Below, piece by piece: positions 15,971-23,077 of a stretch of 40,291 nucleotides of DNA. Both the position numbers and the translations under genes were made by a program. Source of the DNA: Alphaproteobacteria bacterium (lineage in GTDB: Bacteria > Pseudomonadota > Alphaproteobacteria > Caulobacterales > Parvularculaceae); contig JAADIQ010000041.1 of assembly GCA_013151255.1 (NCBI GenBank), positions 1-40,291 on the forward strand, in the 5' to 3' direction. Under the pieces are notes generated by a model. The model worked only from the letters and a program-made list of their open reading frames with translations. It ran no database searches and had not been told where the DNA came from. Positions within the stretch are counted from its first letter, which is position 1, and each line of letters begins with the position of its first letter.

Positions 15971-16049
15971 CTGGCGCTCGCGCCAGCGACACCCCCATCT
16001 AGCTTGGCGCGCGCGGCTGGGTTAAAACGCGAGGCGCCGGGAGACGCCT
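15971..16049 (+). promoter_or_regulatory. Leader stem-loops upstream of squalene-hopene cyclase
   Basis: The 183-base gap between the divergent MBL and cyclase genes contains a perfect 7-bp stem CTGGCGC/GCGCCAG (15971-15977, 15980-15986). A short stem AGGCG (16032-16036) / CGCCT (16045-16049) encloses the presumed Shine-Dalgarno GGGAG just before the ATG. These are visible structures; any regulatory role is a guess. I see no clear sigma-70 promoter. Confidence 0.35.
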
Positions 16050-18068
16050 ATGTTTGACGAAGACAGCAACGCCAACTCAAATTTCGACCGCCAGCTTGGC
16101 GGCGCGATTGATGCGGCGGCGCAATGGCTGGTCGCGGACCAGAAACCGGAAGGCTATTGGGTCGGGCGGCTGGAGTCTAACGCCTGCATGGAGGCGCAGT
16201 GGATTTTGGCGCTGTGGTTTGTCGGGCTGGAAGACCACCACCTGCGCCCGCGTCTCGCGGCATCGTTGAAACAGGCGCAGCGCGAGGACGGCGCCTGGCA
16301 GATCTATCATGATGCGCCGGCCGGCGACATCAACACCACGGTGGAGGCCTATGCGGCGCTGCGCTCCATGGGAACACCGGCGGACGATCCGGCGATGGAA
16401 AAGGCGCGCGCGTGGATATTGTCCAAGGGCGGGCTTAAAAACATTCGCGTTTTCACGCGTTATTGGTTGGCGTTAATCGGTGAATATCCGTGGGAGCGAA
16501 CGCCGAACCTGCCGGCGGAAGTGATTTACTTTCCGAACTGGTTTCCATTTTCTATTTATAACTTTGCACAATGGGCGCGCGCGACGCTGATGCCGATTGC
16601 GGTGCTGTCAGCACGCCGGCCATCGCGTCCCTTTGCGCCGGAAAATCGCCTTGATGAGTTGTTCCCTGAAGGCCGCAGTAATTTTGATTATTCCTACCCG
16701 GACAAACCCGGCGCCGATATGATCGATAAGCTGTTCTTATGGATTGACCGGCTGCTGCATTGGGGCCAGTCGGCGGGGATTACGCCGTGGCGCAAGGGCG
16801 CGGTGAAGCGCTCGCTTGAATGGATTATCCAACACCAGGACGCCGACGGGGTCTGGGGCGGCATTCAACCGCCATGGGTCTATTCGATGATGGCGCTCTA
16901 TAATGAGGGCTACGCTCATGACCATCCCAATGTCGCCGCTGCGCTCGGCGCTCTCGACGATCCGCGCTGGCGCGTTGACGTTGGCGAGGCGACGTGGATA
17001 CAGGCCTCGACCAGCCCGGTCTGGGATACGCTGCTGGCGCTGCTTGCATTTGATGATTGCGAGCTGAATGCGGCCAACCCTGAGGTGGTTGAAAAAGCCC
17101 TCGACTGGGTGCTGGACCAGCAGGTCTTAAAACCCGGCGACTGGCAGGTGAAAGTCCCGCAGGTGGAGCCCGGCGGCTGGGCGTTTGAATATAAAAACTA
17201 TTTTTATCCTGATACAGATGATACGGCGGTGGCGCTGATTGTGCTGTCGCAGTTTCGCGATGACCCAAAGTGGAAAGCCAAGGACATCGACAAGGCGATA
17301 GAGCGCGGCGTTAACTGGCTCTTGGCGATGCAATGCAAAGGCGGCGGCTGGGGCGCGTTCGACAAGGACAATGACAAGAATTACCTGACGCGCATTCCGT
17401 TCTGCGACTTTGGCGAGGCGCTCGACCCGCCTTCAGTGGACGTCACCGCGCATATTGTCGAAGCCTTTGGCAAGCTCGGTTTTCGCGCCGATCATCCCAA
17501 TGTCAAACGCGCCATGGACTATATTAAAACCGAACAGGAGGCGGACGGTTCCTGGTTCGGGCGCTGGGGCGTTAATTATATTTACGGAACCGGCGCGGTG
17601 TTGCCGGCGCTGGAGGCGATTGGCGAGGATATGTCGCTGCCCTATATTGCGCGGGCCTGCGACTGGCTGACCGCCAAGCAACAGGCCGACGGCGGCTGGG
17701 GCGAGAGCTGCGCGTCTTACATGGACCCGGAAATGGCCGGGCGCGGGCCGACCACAGCCTCGCAAACCGCCTGGGCGCTGATGGGCCTGGCGGCGGCGAA
17801 CCGGCGCGAAGACCGTGAGGCGATTGAGCGCGGCGTTGCGTTTTTGATGGAGCGCCAGAAAGACGGAACCTGGCAAGAGCCGGAATATACCGGCACAGGC
17901 TTTCCCGGATACGGCGTCGGCGCCACCATCAAGCTCGGCGATCCATTGCTAACCGAACGCCTGAAACAAGGCCCGGAACTGTCGCGCGCCTTTATGATCA
18001 ACTACAATCTCTACCGCCATTATTTCCCGCTTATGGCGATGGGGCGGGTACGGAAGATATTGGCGTGA
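16050..18068 (+). CDS. shc: Squalene-hopene cyclase
   Basis: A 672-residue class II terpene cyclase that folds squalene into hopene and diplopterol at the inner membrane, the committed step to hopanoids. The catalytic acid motif DxDD is seen as DTDD (residues 388-391). QW repeats are spread through the protein, for example QHQDADGVWGG near 261-271, QCKGGGWGAF near 430 and QQADGGWGES near 545, and the sequence ends with GFPGYGVGATIKL and FMINYNLYRHYFPLMAMGR, as in bacterial SHCs. Length agrees with the family. The start ATG at 16050 has GGGAG seven bases before it. No other hopanoid genes (hpnCDE, hpnH and others) are adjacent, so this is an isolated shc locus. It converges on an SDR gene. Confidence 0.96.
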   Translation: MFDEDSNANSNFDRQLGGAIDAAAQWLVADQKPEGYWVGRLESNACMEAQWILALWFVGLEDHHLRPRLAASLKQAQREDGAWQIYHDAPAGDINTTVEAYAALRSMGTPADDPAMEKARAWILSKGGLKNIRVFTRYWLALIGEYPWERTPNLPAEVIYFPNWFPFSIYNFAQWARATLMPIAVLSARRPSRPFAPENRLDELFPEGRSNFDYSYPDKPGADMIDKLFLWIDRLLHWGQSAGITPWRKGAVKRSLEWIIQHQDADGVWGGIQPPWVYSMMALYNEGYAHDHPNVAAALGALDDPRWRVDVGEATWIQASTSPVWDTLLALLAFDDCELNAANPEVVEKALDWVLDQQVLKPGDWQVKVPQVEPGGWAFEYKNYFYPDTDDTAVALIVLSQFRDDPKWKAKDIDKAIERGVNWLLAMQCKGGGWGAFDKDNDKNYLTRIPFCDFGEALDPPSVDVTAHIVEAFGKLGFRADHPNVKRAMDYIKTEQEADGSWFGRWGVNYIYGTGAVLPALEAIGEDMSLPYIARACDWLTAKQQADGGWGESCASYMDPEMAGRGPTTASQTAWALMGLAAANRREDREAIERGVAFLMERQKDGTWQEPEYTGTGFPGYGVGATIKLGDPLLTERLKQGPELSRAFMINYNLYRHYFPLMAMGRVRKILA

Positions 18069-18069
18069 C

Positions 18070-18096
18070 TGGCGGCGTGTACAAGCGCCGCCGCCA
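18070..18096. terminator. Stem-loop between convergent shc and SDR genes
   Basis: GGCGGCG (18071-18077) and CGCCGCC (18086-18092) form a 7-bp stem with an 8-base loop in the 42-base gap between the two convergent stop codons. There is no real T-tract on either side, so it may work as a weak bidirectional terminator or as a transcript-end barrier. Confidence 0.45.
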
Positions 18097-18110
18097 ATCA
18101 CTAAACAGTG

Positions 18111-18887
18111 TCAGTTGCGTCCAGCCATAACGCCGCCATCGACGTCCATGATTGTGCCGGTGATCCAGCTGGCGTTATCGGAGAGCAGAAACTCTATCGC
18201 CGCGGCAATATCCTCGACCCGCCCGACACGGCCGATGGGATGGAAGCTGTCGAAGTTTTGCGTCAGGGTTTCTTCGATTTTATCTTCTTCAATAAATGAT
18301 CTGAATATCGGCGTGACAACAATCGCCGGCGAAATTGCGTTGACGCGGATGTTGAAATCCGCCAGCTCCAGCGCCAGAGTTTGGGTTAGCGAATGAATGC
18401 CGGCTTTGGCCATGGAATAGGCCGATGACGGCGTTGCCTTGATCGCCTGCTTTGCCCACATCGACCCGATGGAAACTATCGAGCCGCCGCCATGGGCGCG
18501 CATATTCTGTGCGACAGCCTGGGTGATGAAGAACAGGCTTTTGTTGAGATCGTTATATTGATCGTAGGTGTCTTTGCCGTGCTCAAAGAATGGCGTCGGC
18601 GCGAAATATCCGGCGGCGTTGACGAGATAGTTGATGGGCTCGCCATCATCATTAATGCGCGCGATGTAGCTATCCACAGCCGCCTCGTCGTAAAGATCGA
18701 CCGAGGCCGTTTTCACGTCAACGTCTGAGATGTTGAGCACCTCTTGCTTTGCCGCGCGGAGCTTTTCGGCGTCGCGGGCGACGAGGGTGAGGTCGGTCCC
18801 ATTTTTTGCGAGCCGTAAGGCCGTCGCTTTGCCCATTCCGGAAGAGCCGCCGATGATTAACGCCCGATTTTTCGATGGATTTGACAT
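18111..18887 (-). CDS. SDR family oxidoreductase (TetR-linked)
   Basis: A 258-residue classical short-chain dehydrogenase/reductase. The NAD(P)-binding GGSSGMG motif is at about residues 13-19, NAAG at about 88-91, the catalytic Ser in SIGSMWA, YSMAK containing the Tyr/Lys pair at about 157-161, and the cofactor loop [14 protein letters not shown]. The C-terminus ends [15 protein letters not shown] as usual. Substrate unknown. The start is the ATG at 18885-18887, with AAGGA about 8 bases upstream. The gene is divergent from a TetR regulator, and three similar 14-bp operator-like sites lie in the gap, so it is very probably repressed by that regulator. Confidence 0.92.
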   Translation of the reverse strand: MSNPSKNRALIIGGSSGMGKATALRLAKNGTDLTLVARDAEKLRAAKQEVLNISDVDVKTASVDLYDEAAVDSYIARINDDGEPINYLVNAAGYFAPTPFFEHGKDTYDQYNDLNKSLFFITQAVAQNMRAHGGGSIVSIGSMWAKQAIKATPSSAYSMAKAGIHSLTQTLALELADFNIRVNAISPAIVVTPIFRSFIEEDKIEETLTQNFDSFHPIGRVGRVEDIAAAIEFLLSDNASWITGTIMDVDGGVMAGRN

Positions 18888-18913
18888 AGTCTGTCCTTTT
18901 AACTGTGAATTAC

Positions 18914-18981
18914 CTATCAGTAGATAGGTAAGCGCTATCTAGCGGTAGACACATCGCCGATCAATCCCTACCAGTGGATAG
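18914..18981. promoter_or_regulatory. Three 5-4-5 palindromic operator-like sites for the divergent TetR regulator
   Basis: The sites are CTATC-AGTA-GATAG (18914-18927), CTATC-TAGC-GGTAG (18935-18948) and CTACC-AGTG-GATAG (18968-18981). The first extends to perfect 8-bp arms, TACCTATC/GATAGGTA (18911-18930). Sites 1 and 3 agree at 14 of 16 bases over a 16-base core. Centre spacings are 21 and 33 bases, near two and three helical turns. They lie between the divergent SDR and TetR genes, as expected for joint repression. Confidence 0.7.
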
Positions 18982-19021
18982 GCAATTGAAAAACCATCAC
19001 AAGATGGTGAGGCCTGCGGCG

Positions 19022-19564
19022 ATGTCGAAACTGGAAGAGATCATCGAGACTGCGGAAGCGATGATCCGTGAGCGCGGCTATAACGGGTTCAGCTTTCGTG
19101 AGATTGCCGATGCGGTCGGGGTTAAGAGCGCTAGCGTTCACTATCATTTCCCGACCAAGGGCGATCTCGGCGCGGTGGTCGCGCGCGCCTATACGGAGAA
19201 GTTCCTGTCGGCGCTTGGCGATCCGGAGGCGATGGGGATAACGCCGAAAAAGCAGATCGAGCGTTATATTGAAGCTTGCCGTTATGCCGTCATCAAACAG
19301 CGCAAGATGTGTCTTTGTGGAATGCTGGGGGCGGAAGTGGCGGCGCTGCCGGATGAAGTTGCGCGCGAGACGAAAATATTTTTTGAAAAAAACATTGAAT
19401 GGCTGGTGAAAGTCTATGCGCGCATGGCCAATGTCGGCGCCGCCGGCGCGCACCGCCGGGCTTATGGCGCCGTTGCGACAGTGGAAGGCGCGATGATTTT
19501 GGCGCGCAGTTTAAAAGACCCCGATGCGTTTGAAAAAGCCGTAAAGCAAATCGCGACGTCATGA
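19022..19564 (+). CDS. TetR/AcrR family transcriptional regulator
   Basis: A 180-residue one-component regulator. The N-terminal helix-turn-helix is clear: FSFREIADAVGVKSASVHYH followed by FPTKGDLG, typical of TetR. The C-terminal ligand domain has a CLCGML segment with two cysteines, found in a subgroup whose effectors are unknown. I prefer the ATG at 19022-19024, which has GAGG nine bases before it; an ATG at 19004 and a GTG at 18974 are also in frame. The GTG lies inside the third operator-like site, which argues against it. It presumably represses itself and the divergent SDR gene. Nothing in the sequence shows its ligand. Confidence 0.9.
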   Translation: MSKLEEIIETAEAMIRERGYNGFSFREIADAVGVKSASVHYHFPTKGDLGAVVARAYTEKFLSALGDPEAMGITPKKQIERYIEACRYAVIKQRKMCLCGMLGAEVAALPDEVARETKIFFEKNIEWLVKVYARMANVGAAGAHRRAYGAVATVEGAMILARSLKDPDAFEKAVKQIATS

Positions 19565-19684
19565 ATAAAAGGCGATAAAGCCCTTATTTATGCTGGAAAG
19601 AATTTGCTCCTTATGCGCAATTTTCTGCTAAGTATGGTCGCAAACCCAAGCAAAATAGCCGAAAATAAATCTCTCCGGCAGTGA

Positions 19685-19712
19685 TTCACAAAGCTCCGAC
19701 TCAGGATAATAT
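19685..19712 (+). promoter_or_regulatory. Putative sigma-70-like promoter of the 23-codon ORF
   Basis: TTCACA (19685-19690), 16 bases, then TAATAT (19707-19712). It is flanked by AGTGATT (19680-19686) and AATCACT (19721-19727), a 7-bp inverted pair overlapping the -35 box and lying past the -10 box, which could be an operator. The rest of the 314-base gap 19565-19878 shows no other gene. Confidence 0.4.
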
Positions 19713-19743
19713 CACACCGCAATCACTCAGAAGGAGGGATTGG

Positions 19744-19815
19744 ATGCGCGTGTTTATTATCATCCTTGTACTGGCTTTGAGCCTCACTTTCATGCCGTCA
19801 TACGGGTTTGTTTAA
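19744..19815 (+). CDS. Short hydrophobic ORF (23 residues), putative small membrane protein
   Basis: An ORF of 23 codons reads MRVFIIILVLALSLTFMPSY and then GFV before TAA at 19813-19815. It is nearly all one membrane helix with a basic start, like many bacterial small membrane proteins; it could also be a leader peptide or truncated signal sequence. The support is an excellent ribosome binding site, AAGGAGGG at 19731-19738, five bases before the ATG, plus a promoter-like pair upstream. It lies after the TetR gene on the same strand and faces the sterol-desaturase gene. No homologue is known to me, and nothing shows it is conserved. Confidence 0.5.
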   Translation: MRVFIIILVLALSLTFMPSYGFV

Positions 19816-19878
19816 AGCTGTTTCCAAAACGGCAGTTGAGAAATTTTGTTTTCCAGGGGAAGCCACAGCGTAGTCGTC

Positions 19879-20712
19879 TTATGATGACGGCGCTGGTGAG
19901 GGCGGCGCTGGCAGGGCGCTTGATGGTTTGGGCGCCTCGGCGCCGACCGCCTTGTCGAAGCGCTCGAAATAGTCGCTGTGCTCTGTCCCCATAAGCCGGT
20001 CCCACCATGTAAAATAGAGCCCGTAATTGCCGGTGATCTTTTCATGATGCATGTCGTGATGGGTGATGGTTGTGGACAGCCCCAACACAGGGTGGCGTGT
20101 CCACCCCTTTGACATCAGCTCATAGCCGGAATGGCCGAGCGCATTGCGCACGATCATCAGCCACATATAGATGAGGGTTGCGATGTCATGCACCGGGACG
20201 ATAAACGCAAAGAGCGGGATGACCATAAAATTTATCGCCGCCTCGCCTGGATTAAAAGAATAGGCAGTGAACGGCGTTGGATTGTGGGAGCGATGATGCA
20301 CCACATGGAAGATGCCGAACAACTTTGGATGGTGGATCAGCCGATGGGTCCAGTAGAAATAGGCGTCGTGAAACAGCGCCAGCGCGATGATTGAAAATAC
20401 CAGATATCCCCAGCCATATGTCCCGACATCGGAGTAGAACTTAAAAACGCCATTGGCGGCGCCCTCAAAAACAAACACGCCCATGAGCATGAAAATGAAG
20501 ATTGTCAGGGCGGAATAAGCGAGCTCTCGCTGGATTTGGCGCGTGCGGGGGGTGGGTTTGCGGATTTTGCGGGCGCGGAGGCGTTTTCCTAACACCACCC
20601 AGATCAGCACGAACACCCCGAGCGTCCCCACGAGGTATCGGATGCCTTCGACTTGGATGCTTGTCGGCGCGCGGCGCGCAACGGCGCCAATGAACCAATC
20701 CAAAAACTCCAT
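19879..20712 (-). CDS. Sterol desaturase family protein (fatty acid hydroxylase superfamily)
   Basis: A 277-residue integral membrane di-iron enzyme of the fatty-acid hydroxylase/sterol desaturase superfamily. The histidine clusters are HDAYFYWTHRLIHH, HVVHHRSHNPTPFT and HHDMHHEKITGNYG, with four or so hydrophobic segments around them. The C-terminus is a Pro/Ala/Ser tail. The frame is open upstream to 20985, but the first 90 codons overlap the neighbouring AraC gene in another frame. I chose the second of two adjacent ATGs (20710-20712), six bases after GAGGAG; the first ATG at 20713-20715 is equally possible. It follows a membrane-anchored AraC regulator on the same strand, a pairing often seen for this family. 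The lipid substrate is unknown. Confidence 0.88.
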   Translation of the reverse strand: MEFLDWFIGAVARRAPTSIQVEGIRYLVGTLGVFVLIWVVLGKRLRARKIRKPTPRTRQIQRELAYSALTIFIFMLMGVFVFEGAANGVFKFYSDVGTYGWGYLVFSIIALALFHDAYFYWTHRLIHHPKLFGIFHVVHHRSHNPTPFTAYSFNPGEAAINFMVIPLFAFIVPVHDIATLIYMWLMIVRNALGHSGYELMSKGWTRHPVLGLSTTITHHDMHHEKITGNYGLYFTWWDRLMGTEHSDYFERFDKAVGAEAPKPSSALPAPPSPAPSS

Positions 20713-20821
20713 CATCTGCTCCTCGTCATGATCAATATTGCCGCATTGCTGACAGAAATCGCCTAAGGCGGCTCCGCGACGCTGAAAAACCCTAATCATT
20801 TTCGGAAATGGCGAGTGTTTT

Positions 20822-21889
20822 TCAGTTTTGGGGAGGCGGATTACCACCCAGCGCGCCCTGACGGAAGGCGGTCGGCGTTTGTCCAACACTTTCCTTGAAG
20901 GCGCGGTTGAAAGAAGACAGCGAGGCGAACCCGGCATCCATCGCAATGGTGAGGATGGGCTGCGCCGCCTTTTGCGGATCGGCAAGGGCGGCCTTTGCCT
21001 CCGCCATGCGGTAGCCGTTCAAAAACGCGCGGAAGTTGCGGTGGCCCATGGCCTTGTTGATGAGGGTGCGAAGCTGATGCTCGGGCGCACCGATTCGCGA
21101 CGCCAGAGCGCTGATCGACAGTTCCGGCTCAAGAAAGGCTTTTTCGGTCTCGACAACGCCAATCAGCTTTTGGTGCAAGAGCTGCTCTTTCGGAGACAGC
21201 GCTTGCCGGGGCGTCTCGGCGGGTTCGGCCGCAGGGTCGAACATCAAGACGTGTTTATCGAGGCGGAATAGCCAAAAAGAGCTCCATAAAATGACCGCAA
21301 AGATAAGGCCGTGTTCGATTGTGCTGAACCACAAAGGTTCTTCATGCCACCCGAACCCCAGCTCGCTTCCAATATCGACCAGAAAGAGCGCCGCAATGGC
21401 GAAAGCAAACAGGACGCGCACGCGCCTGCGCCCCTCGATGAGGTCGGTCTGCCGCCCGGCCAGCGCGCGATAGACAATATGCGCGACGATGCCAAGGGCC
21501 ATGACCGACCGCGCATAAGCCGCCCAGGGCGCGGAAATCGGCAGATCAAGAATGAACTCATTGAAGTTAAAGACGCCGAGAATAAACCAGACAATCGCGA
21601 CGGCCCATTCGAGCCGCCTGAGACGAAACTCGTCGTCGAATAAGGAAAGCGCAAACCACCAGATGAAAATGGCTGTATTCATGGATAGTGCCGACAACCC
21701 ATAATGCAGCCAGCCCGGAATATACGCAGCTGCTGACGCATCTGCGCCGACGATGTAAATCAGCGAGATGACAAGCAATGCGCCAAAGCGCGCCGGTCGA
21801 ACGTCCCATGCGTCGCGAACGATCAGCACCAGTTGAACCAGCAACAGCGTTACGCCGGCAAATTGAAAATACAGCTCGAGAATTTGCAT
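20822..21889 (-). CDS. Membrane-anchored AraC family transcriptional regulator
   Basis: A 355-residue protein with an N-terminal half of about seven membrane helices (from QFAGVTLLLVQLVLIV to FAVILWSSFWLFRLD) and a C-terminal AraC/XylS DNA-binding domain. The two helix-turn-helix units are visible as LSISALASRIGAPEHQLRTL and ILTIAMDAGFASLSSFNRAF, followed by the conserved GQTPTAFR. Such membrane-bound AraC proteins are thought to sense envelope or lipid signals directly. I chose the ATG at 21887-21889 because the hydrophobic N-terminus begins there; a longer frame from 21952 adds 21 unconvincing residues. It lies 109 bases before the sterol desaturase start and presumably controls it. Confidence 0.87.
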   Translation of the reverse strand: MQILELYFQFAGVTLLLVQLVLIVRDAWDVRPARFGALLVISLIYIVGADASAAAYIPGWLHYGLSALSMNTAIFIWWFALSLFDDEFRLRRLEWAVAIVWFILGVFNFNEFILDLPISAPWAAYARSVMALGIVAHIVYRALAGRQTDLIEGRRRVRVLFAFAIAALFLVDIGSELGFGWHEEPLWFSTIEHGLIFAVILWSSFWLFRLDKHVLMFDPAAEPAETPRQALSPKEQLLHQKLIGVVETEKAFLEPELSISALASRIGAPEHQLRTLINKAMGHRNFRAFLNGYRMAEAKAALADPQKAAQPILTIAMDAGFASLSSFNRAFKESVGQTPTAFRQGALGGNPPPQN

Positions 21890-21967
21890 GAAGGGGTGGC
21901 TATCTTGAAAATGCGCAGCGCTTATATGGGCGCGAATTGGCGCCGGGGTCAAATCAGCAGGCGCGCG

Positions 21968-23077
21968 CTATCCGCAAACGCCTTCCATCCGGGCGATCCA
22001 TTCGGCGATGAGCGCAACGCCCTCGTCATGGGTGGTAGAGCGACCGAGCTCTGGCATCATGGCGCCGGGGTCAGTTGTTTCCATACGGAAGACCGTGATT
22101 GATTGCTCGGGGTGACCGGGGACGATGTCGAAGGGGCGCCCGCCCGAACCGCTTCCGGCGGCGATGGGTGATTTGCAGCGGCCGAGCGCCGGACCGGCAG
22201 CGTCCGGCTCAAGGTCGAGCCCGGATGTGTCCGCCGCGCCGCCCGGATTGTGGCAATGGCTGCAATTGATATCGAGATAGGTGCGCGCCCGCGCCGCAAG
22301 CGGCAAGGACTTGTCTGTCCAGTCGGCGGATTTTTGCACTGCCGCACCGTCGGAGACGTTGCCGGTCAAAAGCCCTGCCGCGATCCAGTAATCCAGCTGG
22401 TTGAAGGCCGGTGAAAAAGTGGAGGGCTTATTGAGGTGGCGCGCCTTCGGGCCGATGGGCGCAATCTCCTTGGTGTTCGCATTGGTGGCGTGGCAGGCGG
22501 CGCATTGATTGGCGTTAGGAACGACATAGGCGAAACTTTCCGCGCGTCCGTCCGGGCGATGCAACGTCAGCGGTATGACCGCGCCGGTGCGTTTTAAAAC
22601 CGCATCGGTCTGGTCGTCATTCCAGACATAGGGAAGGGCGTTCCACCCGTCGGCGCGGCGCACCAGAATGCGCGTCTCCATCAGGCGGTAACCGCTAAGC
22701 GACATGGCGCCGCCTTCAACCGTATGCTCAACGCCATAGGTAACCGCGCCGGTCCACGCATCGCCTTTGATGGGATAGAAGAAAGTTTTTGTAAGGACGG
22801 TTCCTACAGGGAAGTCGAACGCGTCATTTGCGGTATAAGTTGCGGCGCCTTGCGGTATCCAGACGGTGCGCAGTTTGAGCGCGTAATCGGTAAAGAGCGG
22901 CGTCGCCAGATCATAGGGCGTTACGCCTTCGCCCAATTGCAGCGCGCCGTCGCGGGCGGTCACCATGCCCCAGTCGCTGAGCTGTTGCGGATTACTGTCG
23001 CTATGGAATGTCGGCGGCGTCTCTTGGCTGCCGCAGGCGGCGAGCAGCAAAACCAACAGTGCCGCGAGCTTGCGCAT
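21968..23077 (-). CDS. SO2930/HNE_0200 family diheme c-type cytochrome, lipoprotein
   Basis: A 369-residue exported lipoprotein: the start MRKLAALLVLLLAACGSQ carries a lipobox (LAAC). Two c-type heme sites are seen: QCAACH near residue 200 and NCSHCH near 272. The family is known as the SO2930 or HNE_0200 type, found paired with a beta-helix protein, as here. I chose the ATG at 23075-23077 since it starts the signal peptide; the frame is open for 18 more codons. Its ATG shares one base with the TAA of the upstream gene (TAATG), implying translational coupling. The final part (GHPEQSITVFRMETTDPGAM and MPELG) resembles other periplasmic cytochrome-like domains. Electron partners are unknown. 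Confidence 0.88.
   Translation of the reverse strand: MRKLAALLVLLLAACGSQETPPTFHSDSNPQQLSDWGMVTARDGALQLGEGVTPYDLATPLFTDYALKLRTVWIPQGAATYTANDAFDFPVGTVLTKTFFYPIKGDAWTGAVTYGVEHTVEGGAMSLSGYRLMETRILVRRADGWNALPYVWNDDQTDAVLKRTGAVIPLTLHRPDGRAESFAYVVPNANQCAACHATNANTKEIAPIGPKARHLNKPSTFSPAFNQLDYWIAAGLLTGNVSDGAAVQKSADWTDKSLPLAARARTYLDINCSHCHNPGGAADTSGLDLEPDAAGPALGRCKSPIAAGSGSGGRPFDIVPGHPEQSITVFRMETTDPGAMMPELGRSTTHDEGVALIAEWIARMEGVCG

Noticed and set aside
18974-19021. GTG start of the TetR gene at 18974
   Set aside because: It lies inside an operator-like palindrome and lacks a Shine-Dalgarno; the ATG at 19022 has GAGG nine bases upstream and leads straight into the HTH domain.
20716-20985. N-terminal extension of the sterol desaturase ORF by 90 codons
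   Set aside because: It overlaps the AraC coding region in another frame, is highly basic and low in hydrophobicity, and a good Shine-Dalgarno stands before the internal ATG pair at 20710-20715.
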